DNA from: Bryobacteraceae bacterium
Lineage (GTDB): Bacteria > Acidobacteriota > Terriglobia > Bryobacterales > Bryobacteraceae
NCBI GenBank assembly: GCA_030041495.1
Contig: JASHNT010000024.1
Location: 1 to 64,000, forward strand
Length of the DNA: 64,000 nucleotides
Reading direction: 5' to 3'
The notes under the pieces were generated by a model. The model saw only the letters and a list, made by a program, of their open reading frames with translations, did no database searches and was not told the origin of the DNA. The position numbers were made by a program, and so were the translations under genes. Positions 36,131-44,959 of this stretch are shown one piece after another (within the stretch, counting starts at the first letter, position 1; each line of letters opens with the position of its first letter).

Positions 36131-37825
36131 CTACGGTTGCTTCGGCGCGGCGCTGCTGGCAACCTGGTCGATGCGTGTCAGGTGCAGCGCGAACGGAGTA
36201 ACCTCGAACGGCATCTTCTCGCGGGGCGACAGAAGAGCCAACGGCTTGGTCTTTACCAGCTCGATCTTGTTGTTCCACGGGTTCAGCTTGACTCGCGAGC
36301 CCAGAGGCAATGCGGCGATCTGCTCGATTTTGTTCTCGTCGAGCTCCGGAGCCGAGGCGGCGAATTCTGCCAGCCGCGCGAGTGCGTCCGCGTTCGCCAC
36401 CTGATTGCCGAGATTCGCGGCCAGCAGCCGAGGAAGCGAAGGCCCACGAGCGGCGAGAGCCTTCAGGAACAGGCCCGCGTTCGCGGTCTTCTGATACGGA
36501 GAGGCGCGCATGATCTCGATGGTCTTCTTCGCGGCCTCCTCCATCTCCTGCGGGGTGCGCTCGAAGCGGAAGCGCTGGAGCAGTTCGGCGTCACCGAGCA
36601 TGGTCTGATTGTGGAATGCGTACTGAGTGGGAGTGGGATGGCCCAGGGCGATGTGCGATAGCTCCGCCGCGAGCACCAGGGCAAGGCTGGCCTCGTCAGG
36701 CAGCACGTCGATCAATCCGCGGCTGATGACGATGGTGTGGCCAATGGAGAAGGTCTCGATGGGCGTGGTCAGCAGCACCCGGCATTGCGCGTCGACGTTG
36801 AGCTTGGCCGAGACGATCAGATTGTTGACTACGGTATTGAGAACCGCGTCGACGGGACCGGCTGGCGCGAGCAAGCCTCCTTTTTCCAGGCGCTCCACCA
36901 CGTTGTCTTCAGCCTGACGCTCCCAGGAACGCTCGCTTTCAAGCGGCGAGGAGTCCTGCGCGGCGGCCTCGTCCGTCACGCCGGACTGGCCGTCGACCAG
37001 GATGCTGGTCAGCTCGTCCAGCTTGTTTTGAGAGGCGGGGTTGTAATCCGAGTTCAACTGCAGCAGCCGCGTGGCCAGGATGTTGGTTTTCTCTTCGGGA
37101 TTGATCACGCTCAGGTCGCGCTCGAACTTGGCCAGCGCCTGGCTGGAGCGCTCCATCTTGGCCTTCAGCTCTTCGAGCTGCCGCTCCATGAAGGCCGATA
37201 CGCTGGCCGAGCTGCGCAGCCGGATTTCGTAGCTATGTTCCAGATAAGACTGCGCGATGGCGTTCGCAGCGTCGGCCGCCAGTTGCGGATCCTCCGAGCG
37301 GTAGCTGATTTGCAGCAGATAAGTATTAGGAGGCCGGGTCACCGTAAGACGCTTGAGCGTGACCGGGGCTTCCAGGCCGCGCCCAGCGCCGTAAGCGGCC
37401 GACTGGTGCTCCGCCCGGCGCAAATGAAAGCGATCGTTGACCGGCCGCAGCACCGAGTCCGATTCGACCAATTTGATCTGTGTGGCCAGAAACTGATCGG
37501 CGTCGTTCAAGGCCGTGCGCGCGGCCTCGTCGCCGACCACCCCCGGCGGCGTCTGCCGGTCGATATCCACGGTGGCGATGGATTCGAAGATCGGCGTCAG
37601 GCGCGCGGAGATGATCCAGGTGGCCGCGACCGAGGCGGCAACAAAGCCCGCGATGCGGAAGCGGTAGCGCTTCAAGATCCAGAGATACTGCGACAGCGGG
37701 ATCTTCGCGGCTTCCGGCTCGTCGTCTCCCCAGGCAGTGCCCCAAGCTTCGTTGAACGGAGGCGCGGCGTAGGCCGGCAGCTTGCCCATCTCGATCACCG
37801 CGGGCACGTTTTCGTTGGGAACCAT
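36131..37825 (-). CDS. Wzz-type chain-length protein fused to a degenerate M48 peptidase domain
   Basis: 564 residues. The N-terminal half is a polysaccharide co-polymerase: LSQYLWILKRYRFRIAGFVA with one membrane helix (about 56-74), a periplasmic region and a coiled coil (about 210-245, FMERQLEELKAKMERSSQAL). The second transmembrane helix expected of Wzz is not evident. Instead residues about 325-460 resemble an M48 metallopeptidase (IVISRGLIDVLPDEASLALV, then LAAELSHIALGH). The HExxH zinc motif is A387-E-L-S-H391, so the first histidine is lost. It follows the Wza-like exporter by 14 bp in the exopolysaccharide locus and probably governs chain length or export; the peptidase-like part is likely non-catalytic. 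Confidence 0.85.
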   Translation of the reverse strand: MVPNENVPAVIEMGKLPAYAAPPFNEAWGTAWGDDEPEAAKIPLSQYLWILKRYRFRIAGFVAASVAATWIISARLTPIFESIATVDIDRQTPPGVVGDEAARTALNDADQFLATQIKLVESDSVLRPVNDRFHLRRAEHQSAAYGAGRGLEAPVTLKRLTVTRPPNTYLLQISYRSEDPQLAADAANAIAQSYLEHSYEIRLRSSASVSAFMERQLEELKAKMERSSQALAKFERDLSVINPEEKTNILATRLLQLNSDYNPASQNKLDELTSILVDGQSGVTDEAAAQDSSPLESERSWERQAEDNVVERLEKGGLLAPAGPVDAVLNTVVNNLIVSAKLNVDAQCRVLLTTPIETFSIGHTIVISRGLIDVLPDEASLALVLAAELSHIALGHPTPTQYAFHNQTMLGDAELLQRFRFERTPQEMEEAAKKTIEIMRASPYQKTANAGLFLKALAARGPSLPRLLAANLGNQVANADALARLAEFAASAPELDENKIEQIAALPLGSRVKLNPWNNKIELVKTKPLALLSPREKMPFEVTPFALHLTRIDQVASSAAPKQP

Positions 37826-37839
37826 ATGCGGGAATCCAC

Positions 37840-38808
37840 TTAGCGGTTGACGCTCAAAATCAACGCGCCCGAGGCCGTGCCGGCCACAAACGCCAGCGCC
37901 TTTTCGAGCGCGTTGGCGGTATTGCGCGCCACGCGGCTATCGGGAACGTAGAGGATGTCGTTGGGCGCCATCTCGACGTCCGGCGCTTTGCGGTCCATGA
38001 TCCTGCGCAGCTCCACCAGAATCTCCTTGGACGGCGCAGCCGGCGACTCCTGCGAGTGGCGGTAAATGTAGGCTTGTTTCTGCGGATACGGCGCGAGCCC
38101 TTCGGCTAGAGCGATGGCTTTGAGCACCGTCACCGTGGTTCCGTCGCCCGCCGGAAACCCTCCCGGCTTGCGCACGTTTCCCACCACGAAGATGCGGCCG
38201 ACTTGCGGCACGCGCACCTCTTCGCCGCCTGCCAGAGTGAGATTCAGCGCAGGATCCGCCGCGTCGATCAAACCTTTGACGGGAATGCGCGCGACCTGAG
38301 GAGCCTCGCCGGGATGCGAGCCGGGAGTGGTGACCAGAATCTCCCCGCCCGCATCCGCGCTGAGGCCCTGCGCGCGAGCTAAAGCTGCCAGTAACGTGAT
38401 CGTTCCATAGGCCGGGAAAGTAAGAGGCTGCCGCACTGCGCCGACCACGCTGATGGGCCGGCTGTGATACTCCGCGATGGTCACCGTCACGGCCGGATCC
38501 ACCAGGACGTGACCGGCGACCAGAGCCGCCGCGATGCGCTGCTCCACCTGGGCCGGCATTGTGCCGGCGACCGGCAGGGGATGGTCGAGCATGGGAAGCC
38601 GGATGGTCCCGTCCGAGGCAACGCGAAGGCTACGGGTCAGCTCCGGCGCTCCGTAAACGTTCACCGAGATCAGGTCCTCGGGTTCGAGGGGCCGCGCCGG
38701 CAAGTTGGCTCCTCCCGGATCGGGGGTGGACGGCAGAAGAGCCTGGGCCAGCACCGGGCCGGCACAGCCGAGGGCTAGGGTCAGCGCAACACTTCCGAGT
38801 CGGCTCAC
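37840..38808 (-). CDS. Wza-like polysaccharide export protein (SLBB domains)
   Basis: 322 residues from a GTG that overlaps the upstream stop as GTGA; this start places the signal SRLGSVALTLALGCAGPVLAQ at the N-terminus. The Poly_export block PLEPEDLISVNVYGAPELTR is followed by SLBB-type segments (YHSRPISVVGAVRQPLTFPA, RIFVVGNVRKPGGFPAGDG). The C-terminus (MAPNDILYVPDSRVARNTAN plus a final hydrophobic stretch) fits the outer-membrane helix of Wza. It would form the outer-membrane exit channel for exopolysaccharide. Confidence 0.93.
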   Translation of the reverse strand: MSRLGSVALTLALGCAGPVLAQALLPSTPDPGGANLPARPLEPEDLISVNVYGAPELTRSLRVASDGTIRLPMLDHPLPVAGTMPAQVEQRIAAALVAGHVLVDPAVTVTIAEYHSRPISVVGAVRQPLTFPAYGTITLLAALARAQGLSADAGGEILVTTPGSHPGEAPQVARIPVKGLIDAADPALNLTLAGGEEVRVPQVGRIFVVGNVRKPGGFPAGDGTTVTVLKAIALAEGLAPYPQKQAYIYRHSQESPAAPSKEILVELRRIMDRKAPDVEMAPNDILYVPDSRVARNTANALEKALAFVAGTASGALILSVNR

Positions 38809-39398
38809 GGGAAAACCTGCCACTGGCGAAGCGGAGAAATGATTTCGGAGGCAACCTCGATCGCCAGCGAACGCTGTAACAGCTCGATCGAAATCACCAG
38901 CCGCAAGGAATCTTTCTGTTCGAGCAAAGTACCCTCTACTCCTCGCAAAGGCCCGCAGTCGATACGCACGCGCTCTCCGGCCTTGGGATACGGCCACGGC
39001 CCAACCGGAAGTTTGGAGGCCAGCGCGGCGCGAACGCTGTCGATTTCCGCGGGTGCGACCGGCGCCGGAAATCCTCCGAAGCCCACAATTCGGGCCACAC
39101 CCGGGATGCGCAGCACGCGCACCCGCTCCCGCGCCGCAAAGCGCCCGAAAACGTAGCCGGGAAATAGCGGCGCATCCAACTCCTTCAAGCGGTCTGACCA
39201 GCGCCGCCGCGCCCGGTACAGAGGCAGAAACGGCTCCACGCCGCTGGCGCTCAGCGCGCCTTCCACGCTGCGCTCATGCTGATGCTTTACCGTGAGCGCA
39301 AACCAGCACGGCTCGGCCGATCCGGCGTCACTTCCGGAGCCGGCGGCGTCATTTGTAGATAACTCGCGTGCGCATAGCTCACGCACTGTGGGTCCCAT
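38805..39398 (-). CDS. UpxY/RfaH-type NusG paralogue
   Basis: 197 residues, ATG preceded by GAGG. The NGN domain (about 31-125: WFALTVKHQHERSVEGALSA, FLPLYRARRRWSDRLKELDA, LFPGYVFGRF) is followed by a KOW domain (about 140-165, AGERVRIDCGPLRGVEGTL). Specialised NusG paralogues at polysaccharide loci suppress premature termination of long operons. Here it is the first gene of the unit and overlaps the exporter gene by 4 bp. An untranslated leader of 90 bp with a perfect palindrome precedes it. Confidence 0.92.
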   Translation of the reverse strand: MGPTVRELCARELSTNDAAGSGSDAGSAEPCWFALTVKHQHERSVEGALSASGVEPFLPLYRARRRWSDRLKELDAPLFPGYVFGRFAARERVRVLRIPGVARIVGFGGFPAPVAPAEIDSVRAALASKLPVGPWPYPKAGERVRIDCGPLRGVEGTLLEQKDSLRLVISIELLQRSLAIEVASEIISPLRQWQVFP

Positions 39399-39457
39399 GG
39401 GTCCTCTTTGAGGAATTGCTTCCGAATAGATTTGTGGAGAACGGACCGGATTTGTCT

Positions 39458-39471
39458 CAGACTTAAGTCTG
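39458..39471. promoter_or_regulatory. 14-bp perfect palindrome in the leader of the NusG-paralogue operon
   Basis: CAGACTTAAGTCTG lies 59 bp before the NusG-paralogue ATG and 18 bp past the end of the CpsB-like gene. It could be a dimeric regulator site or the stem of an RNA hairpin recognised during antitermination. No T-run follows on either strand. Confidence 0.4.
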
Positions 39472-39488
39472 GTGCTCAGGAGGGAGCT

Positions 39489-40253
39489 TCAGCGCCAGAA
39501 TTGATACCACCGGCGCGTGCTGCGGTCTACGCCCAAGATCACGGGTTCCAGCGGCTCTCCCGCAACCGCAGCGCCGGGGTTGATCACGCACAGGGCCTTG
39601 GCTACGGATTCTCCATAGTTCTCCGTCAGCCAGGCATGAGCCAGGTCCATTCGGGGAGGCCGATGCTCGCAGTCATGCCCGTCGCTGGCGATGAAATGCA
39701 CCAGGTTCCGGTCGAGCAGTTGGCGCGAAAACTCCTGTGCTCTCCGTCCGAATCCCCCCGTGAGGCTCTGCGCGGTGACCTGCACGGTTGCGCCGGAACC
39801 GACCCACGCTTCGATCTCATCGATACGCTGGCGCAGCAGCGCGTTGCGCTCCGGGTGTGTAATCACCGGAGTCATCCCCGCGGCGGCGAGATGGGCAAAA
39901 ATCTCCTGCGTATTGCGGAAGATCAGCAAGTCGGAAAATTCCACCAGGAGATAATTCTTCTTATTAATCGTGTATTTGCGAGGATTTTCGAGAGCGTCCT
40001 GAATATTCTCGTAGCTCAGGTGGAAATCGCAGCCGGAGTGCAGCTCGATCGCGCCATTCACGGCCTCTTTCAGCTTGCCCAGCCGCTCCGCGATTGCCGC
40101 AGGGTCATAGTGGTACTCAAGATCGGCGTGGGGAGTCGCAACAATGGCGGTGGTGCCTCGTTCAGCCGCCATGTGGAGCATGGCCAGCGATTCCTCGATC
40201 GTCCGTGCGCCATCGTCCAGCCCGAACAGGAAGTGGCTGTGAATGTCGATCAA
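39489..40253 (-). CDS. CpsB/YwqE-like PHP-domain tyrosine phosphatase
   Basis: 254 residues from a TTG just behind GAGGA (MIDIHSHFLFGLDDG). Metal-binding PHP motifs are all present: DIHSH, ATPHADLEYHY, THPERN and SDGHD. Proteins of this type remove phosphate from bacterial tyrosine kinases that control capsule length. The cognate BY-kinase is not in the window: the Wzz protein here has no kinase domain. It is the promoter-proximal gene of the leftward polysaccharide locus. Confidence 0.92.
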   Translation of the reverse strand: MIDIHSHFLFGLDDGARTIEESLAMLHMAAERGTTAIVATPHADLEYHYDPAAIAERLGKLKEAVNGAIELHSGCDFHLSYENIQDALENPRKYTINKKNYLLVEFSDLLIFRNTQEIFAHLAAAGMTPVITHPERNALLRQRIDEIEAWVGSGATVQVTAQSLTGGFGRRAQEFSRQLLDRNLVHFIASDGHDCEHRPPRMDLAHAWLTENYGESVAKALCVINPGAAVAGEPLEPVILGVDRSTRRWYQFWR

Positions 40254-40316
40254 GTCCTCATTCTATCGCGGCCCCATGGGTGGGCAGGCATCAGACTGTG
40301 TTTATAATTCCTGATT

Positions 40317-40333
40317 CCGTGAAGACTTCACGG
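40317..40333. promoter_or_regulatory. Perfect dyad upstream of the cpsB-like gene
   Basis: CCGTGAAG-A-CTTCACGG, an 8-bp dyad with a one-base centre, lies 64 bp upstream of the CpsB-like start. On the minus strand it precedes an AT-rich stretch (ATTATAAAC) that could hold a -10 element. Candidate operator for the polysaccharide locus. The remaining gap (40254-40516) shows no gene. Confidence 0.35.
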
Positions 40334-40516
40334 GAGTGATCGCGGCGCAGCACTTCGAAAGGTAACCACTCTCCGAGTCGCCGACGATCCGGACGGAGCT
40401 GCCTGAACCTCCGAGGAACCAACATATGGCCCCCCATAAGTCCGCGGTAGCGCTGGGCCTCGGCGCCGCCACGCCTCAACTGCCGCCGACAGGATACTCA
40501 AGTTCCAAGCTCGTCA

Positions 40517-43144
40517 CTACTTCAGGATTTCCTGCCAGTTCTCGATCACCGTGAACTGCGGCGGGCCGCCGTTTTCGTTAACGGCCAGCGCGACCAAGAT
40601 GCGCTTGCCGTCGGCGCTAACGTTGGCGGGAATCGCGGGTTGCGCCGGCAGTTTGAACAGTTCCTTGGGCGGCGAAGCCTTGAAGTCTGGTTTTGTGGTG
40701 ATCTCCGCGGACATAAGGGTGACATGGTCAGGAGCAGTGTAAATCAACTCGCTGCCATCGGCCATCCAAAGCGGATTATCCCCGCCGCTTGTCGAGATCT
40801 GGTGCTTCGCCGTGGCTCGCAGCTTGTTATCCGAGCCGAGCACGAACTCGCGGACGAAGACTTCGTTGTAACCCTGCTCGTCGGAGACATAGGCGATCCA
40901 GCGCCCGTCCGGCGAAAATTGCGGTGTGAGTTCATTAAACTCCGTGCCCTGAAAAGGCACGGGGCTCCCGGGCTTCCCGTTTTCGTCTATCGGCAGGATC
41001 CAGATATCGCGCTTGGTTTTCGGCGACATTGAATAATAGGCGAGAAAATGGCCACTCCAGCTAAAGGGATATTTTCGCTCCTCCGATTTCAGCAGGAGTT
41101 CCTCATCGGTCTTGCCGTTAGTCAGCTTTTGATACAAGTTGCCGCTGTCGCGGGTTGAAGAGAAGACCACTCGGCTGCCGTCAGGCGAAAAGGCGGGGTA
41201 GGCATCCAGGCCGGCGCCGAAGGTCAGCTTCGTGAACGTGCCGCCGCGCAGAAGATCCACCAGCCACAGATTGCCAGCCTGGCCCCGTCGCCCAATAGTA
41301 ACGGCTGCGAGTTTGCCATCCCTCGAAACGGAAGAGTCCGCGTTATAGTTACCCGGTTTCCCGACTGGCTCGGGATTCTTGCCATCACGGTCAAGCCAAG
41401 TGAGTTGAGAAGTGCTCTCCTGGGAGGGCGCGAAAACTAGAATGCCATTAGTGGAAGCCGAGAAGGTTCCGTAGACGCTTGGAGCAATCCCTTCCGCGAC
41501 TGGCAGTGGGTCGCCGCTGAGTTTGAGATTAGCCGGATCGAACGGCTGCGCGAGAATCGAGCCTTCCCGGCCGAAGAGCAACCATCCGGTACGTCCCACT
41601 CCGGAGGGAACATAAAGTTCCAAGGCCAGGTCGTTCACCACGAGAGGCTCGGTACTCTGGGCGGCGGGGTTCAGGTCAATTGAGCCGACATAGATCCCGC
41701 GTTTCTCCGGATCGCTGGTATCCCGGTAATAAAGGAAGTGATGGCCATCAGGCAAGAATCGCGGGAGCGCATGACCTCTGTCATGGCGTTGAGGGTTGCT
41801 GGTCACTTGGGTGCGCGCCCCGCCGTTAGAGCTGATCCGGTAGACACCCGCAAGGGGGTCAACAAATAGGATCACGCCGTCCGCGTTCCAATCGCCGCCG
41901 AGAAATTGACTGGAGGCCTCACACAGTGTTTGTGGCGGCCCGCCAGCAATCGCCACTTTCTTGAGTTTGAGATCCCAAGATACGAACGCGAGGGAACGGC
42001 TGTCGGCGGACCAGAAGACGGAGAGGGGCGTGAGAGCGGGTTCGACGCCGAGCAACTCTCGCGCATCGAGTGAGTCGAGCGAACGGATCCACAAATGTGC
42101 TTTGCCGTCTGAACCAGCGGTCTCAAACGCGAGGTTGCGGCCATCGGGAGAGATTGCCTCCGAAAGAGCACCGTTGGTTGATGTCTCGTTGGGAGGCAGC
42201 GAGATCTGGAAGCGCCTCAGCTCCGCGGCGGGATGGTGCTCGCGAAAGTGAATCAACCCCAAAACTCCAAACGCGACTGCGAAGACTGCTGCGACCGCAA
42301 GACCCAAGTGAGGCGGGTCCCCTGACCGGCGCCGAGCCCCCTGGCTCGCCTGAGGCGCTTCCTCCAGCACCCTCCTCGCATCGCCGATCGCCTGCAATCT
42401 CCGCTTGCGGTCTTTCTCCAAGCACCACTTCAGCAGCCTCTGCGCGGGATCCGGAACTGGAGCCCAATCCGGCTCTTTGTTGAGCACCGACCCGAGTGTC
42501 TCTACTACGGTTTCGCCCCCGAACGCCTTCTTTCCCGTCAGCAACTCGTATACGACCACGCCGAACGACCAGATGTCGGAGCGTTTGTCAGCAGTTTTCC
42601 CACGAGCTTGCTCTGGTGACATATAGGCCGCCGTGCCCAACAGCGTTCCCGCCTGCGTCGAGCCCATCGTAATGGTCGGCGACGTTTCCGGATTCCCTTC
42701 GGTTTCCGTCGCGGAAGCTTTTGCCAGCCCGAAGTCGAGAATCTTGACGACGCCTTCTGGAGTGATCTTGATGTTGGCCGGTTTTAGATCGCGATGGACA
42801 ATGTTGCGTTCATGTGCCGCATCGATCCCGTCGATGAGTTGCCGAATGATGGACCGCGCGTGTTCAAACCGCAAAGGGCCGGCAAGGGCTTCACCCTCGA
42901 CTAGCTCCATCACCAAATAGTTCGGACCGACGTCGTAGATATGGCAGACGTTGGTGTGATTCAGCGAAGCGATCGCACGAGCTTCCCGCTCAAAGCGTTC
43001 CGTGAAGTCCTGGGCAGAGACCTTGACGGCGACCTCTCGCCCAAGCCTGCTATCGCGCGCCCTGTAAACCTCGCCCATGCCGCCCGCGCCAATCGGCGCG
43101 AGAATTTCGTAGGGACCGAGCTTCGTGCCTACAGTAAGCTGCAT
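40517..43144 (-). CDS. Serine/threonine protein kinase with C-terminal TolB/WD40-like propeller
   Basis: 875 residues from the ATG giving MQLTVGTKLGPYEIL. The kinase domain (1-270) is complete: glycine loop IGAGGMGEVYRAR, Lys41 in VAVKV, catalytic loop IVHRDLKPANI, DFGLAK and TAAYMSPEQARGK. A single membrane helix (about 285-305, PPHLGLAVAAVFAVAFGVLG) is followed by some 560 residues of TolB/WD40-like repeats (ISPDGRNLAFE, FSPDGSRVVFSSTRDSGNLY, FSPDGRWIAYVSDEQGYNE). This architecture is typical of Acidobacteriota. The propeller would sense an external ligand or protein. Confidence 0.95.
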   Translation of the reverse strand: MQLTVGTKLGPYEILAPIGAGGMGEVYRARDSRLGREVAVKVSAQDFTERFEREARAIASLNHTNVCHIYDVGPNYLVMELVEGEALAGPLRFEHARSIIRQLIDGIDAAHERNIVHRDLKPANIKITPEGVVKILDFGLAKASATETEGNPETSPTITMGSTQAGTLLGTAAYMSPEQARGKTADKRSDIWSFGVVVYELLTGKKAFGGETVVETLGSVLNKEPDWAPVPDPAQRLLKWCLEKDRKRRLQAIGDARRVLEEAPQASQGARRRSGDPPHLGLAVAAVFAVAFGVLGLIHFREHHPAAELRRFQISLPPNETSTNGALSEAISPDGRNLAFETAGSDGKAHLWIRSLDSLDARELLGVEPALTPLSVFWSADSRSLAFVSWDLKLKKVAIAGGPPQTLCEASSQFLGGDWNADGVILFVDPLAGVYRISSNGGARTQVTSNPQRHDRGHALPRFLPDGHHFLYYRDTSDPEKRGIYVGSIDLNPAAQSTEPLVVNDLALELYVPSGVGRTGWLLFGREGSILAQPFDPANLKLSGDPLPVAEGIAPSVYGTFSASTNGILVFAPSQESTSQLTWLDRDGKNPEPVGKPGNYNADSSVSRDGKLAAVTIGRRGQAGNLWLVDLLRGGTFTKLTFGAGLDAYPAFSPDGSRVVFSSTRDSGNLYQKLTNGKTDEELLLKSEERKYPFSWSGHFLAYYSMSPKTKRDIWILPIDENGKPGSPVPFQGTEFNELTPQFSPDGRWIAYVSDEQGYNEVFVREFVLGSDNKLRATAKHQISTSGGDNPLWMADGSELIYTAPDHVTLMSAEITTKPDFKASPPKELFKLPAQPAIPANVSADGKRILVALAVNENGGPPQFTVIENWQEILK

Positions 43145-43581
43145 CCGTAGGATTGAGTTTACCCGAATTAGGAACATACATCCGGTCAAGATTTAGCTGC
43201 AACTCTTTCGCGGCCCGCGCCAGAAGCGCGCGAGGCGGCGCGCGGGAGGAAAATACCCTCCCGCGGCCCGATCACGGGCAAGCAGCGAGACCGGCCGGAA
43301 GCCAACCTTAATAACAGATTGTCTCGAGATTGGTCCGGTCACGCCCGAGAAGCAACGGTCCGACTCGAACAAGGGGCGTTCGGCTCCGGCCATATCACGC
43401 TAATCGGAGAATCCCCGTTCTGGTCGCTACAGGCTGCGACCGATAGGGCGAGGGATTGATCCCGTGAAACGTCGGTCACGGCAATCGATGCCGGGAGGTC
43501 GGCCGGGTCCGGCGATGGGGCGTAGCCGTCGCCGGCCGGATTGGCTCTGCGATGGGTACTTATACGCGGCCACCGGTTGCC
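43145..43581. other. Intergenic region upstream of the kinase gene with one hairpin
   Basis: About 440 bp with no supportable gene; two short minus-strand frames of 60-66 codons lack motifs and ribosome binding sites. A perfect 9-bp stem (43241-43249 with 43257-43265, loop of 7) lies about 100 nt in front of the kinase start. It has no T-tail, so it may be a regulatory or processing hairpin rather than a terminator. Confidence 0.4.
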
Positions 43582-44835
43582 TCATTTCCCGCGCAAATGC
43601 TTCCACCAATCGCGGAGCTCCGCCGTGAAACTATTGGAAGCGGGATGCGTGTGCGCGGGCTCGGGTTCGAAGCCTCCGGATGCGTGCACCTCCGGAAGAG
43701 GCGGGGGAGGCTGATAAGGGGCTTTCGAAACCATGCGGATGTGGTAGCCGTTGAACGCGAAGGTTCGTTTGTAGAGCTTGCCGTCTTTGTCTTCCAGCAC
43801 CACCGAAAAAGCCTTTTCGTCCTGGCCGGGCAACGATTCGGTCTCCACCGGATAATAGCCCTTGACGTTGCGCTCAATGTAAGCGGTCTCGTAATGATGG
43901 CGCTTGGGGCTCCAGACGAATACACGAAAGCTGTCGAAATCGTAGGGGCGCAAGCCGGGGGAAGCGGTGGTCCAGAGCCAGTTGTGCTTGGCCTCGCCTT
44001 TTTCCCTATCGAGCACGTCGCCGACGGGCTGGTACGACGTCACACGATGCCCCTCGGCGTATTGCGCGACCTCATCCGGCACCGCCATGGGCAGCATACG
44101 CGCGAGGCCCCAGCCGGTATCGCCGTTGGGCATGCGCACCAGGTACCAATCGTCTTCCGGAGGCGGAAGGGTGGCCGGGCTGTCGCTGGTGGGCGAAGGC
44201 GGAGGTGGCGCCAGCTCGTGGGACAGCTCGGTCCAGTTGGGCGTGGGCGGCGCCGGCAGCGGGCGGAGCGGCGCGGGAGCGGACGAGGCCTTCGTCTTGC
44301 TCCTCTTTGCTCTGGCTCGATGCACCACCGGCTTGTGCGGAGCAGGCGGCAGCGAACGCGGGCTTTCACGATGGCCGATCACCTCAGCCGTGCCGCCTTC
44401 GGGAATCTGAAAGAAGCTGGGCGATTGCCGGTATGGCTCGGCGTGAATGTTCAAAGGCTCATAGACTTTCGCCGTGCCTTCCGACGGCAACTTGGCGGCG
44501 CTGGCTGCGAGCAGGCGCAAATCCGACATCTGCCGCTCGCTCAGAAGCTGGTTCACATCGGTCCAACCTTCGACTCCAGCGGCCGTGCGAACCTTGACGA
44601 AGCGGCGGCGGATCTCCAGCACCTCCAGCCGGTCGGCATGCCTGGCGGTCGCCACGATTTTGGATTTCGGGCCCAGGTCGTCGCGCAGATTCAAGGCGGC
44701 GGGGCCGGCGTAGGCGACCCCGGTTGAAGGTTGGGGAGGCAGAGTCGAAGTGCACGCGGCCAGAGCCGCGCACAACGCCAACAGAAGTGCTAGCCGATAC
44801 CCAAGTCGTCGATGCGCTCGAGCGGAGATCCGCAC
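43582..44835 (-). CDS. SH3-domain lipoprotein
   Basis: 417 residues from a GTG inside the zinc-ribbon gene; this start gives a good lipoprotein signal (RRLGYRLALLLALCAALAAC, lipobox LAAC, acylated Cys28). An SH3b-like domain follows (LNLRDDLGPKSKIVATARHA, VRTAAGVEGWTDVNQLL) and a second appears after it (YEPLNIHAEPYRQSPSFFQI, with DTGWGLARMLPM). Between and after these are proline-rich linkers. Bacterial SH3 domains often bind peptidoglycan. It closes the MBOAT-SGNH operon and may anchor or regulate it in the envelope. Confidence 0.82.
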   Translation of the reverse strand: MRISARAHRRLGYRLALLLALCAALAACTSTLPPQPSTGVAYAGPAALNLRDDLGPKSKIVATARHADRLEVLEIRRRFVKVRTAAGVEGWTDVNQLLSERQMSDLRLLAASAAKLPSEGTAKVYEPLNIHAEPYRQSPSFFQIPEGGTAEVIGHRESPRSLPPAPHKPVVHRARAKRSKTKASSAPAPLRPLPAPPTPNWTELSHELAPPPPSPTSDSPATLPPPEDDWYLVRMPNGDTGWGLARMLPMAVPDEVAQYAEGHRVTSYQPVGDVLDREKGEAKHNWLWTTASPGLRPYDFDSFRVFVWSPKRHHYETAYIERNVKGYYPVETESLPGQDEKAFSVVLEDKDGKLYKRTFAFNGYHIRMVSKAPYQPPPPLPEVHASGGFEPEPAHTHPASNSFTAELRDWWKHLRGK

Positions 44836-44936
44836 TTCCGGCAGATGAGCGAACCGCAATCGCCGCACACCAGAGGGTCCGGCGCCGGCTCGCGGCAGTG
44901 GGGACAGTAGAACTCGGGAGCTGCTGTTTCCGGCAT
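44790..44936 (-). CDS. 48-residue zinc-ribbon protein
   Basis: A short gene: MPETAAPEFYCPHCREPAPD followed by two further cysteine pairs, VCGDCG and ICRKCG. The six cysteines (C11, C14, C24, C27, C32, C35) form CxxC pairs typical of a zinc ribbon. It begins 24 bp after the SGNH gene and overlaps the lipoprotein gene by 46 bp, so it probably couples their translation. Function unknown; small zinc ribbons usually mediate protein contacts. Confidence 0.72.
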   Translation of the reverse strand: MPETAAPEFYCPHCREPAPDPLVCGDCGSLICRKCGSPLERIDDLGIG

Positions 44937-44959
44937 GAGGGGCGCCCAGCACCAGGACT

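Noticed and set aside
39489-40253. Reading the PHP protein as a DNA polymerase or histidinol-phosphate domain
   Set aside because: Length, motif set and polysaccharide locus match CpsB/YwqE phosphatases.
40291-40479. 62-codon minus-strand frame upstream of the cpsB-like gene
   Set aside because: Covers the 40317 palindrome, Arg-rich, no similarity and no start signal.
43193-43609. Two short minus-strand frames upstream of the kinase gene
   Set aside because: No motifs or ribosome binding sites; one runs into the end of the SH3 lipoprotein gene.
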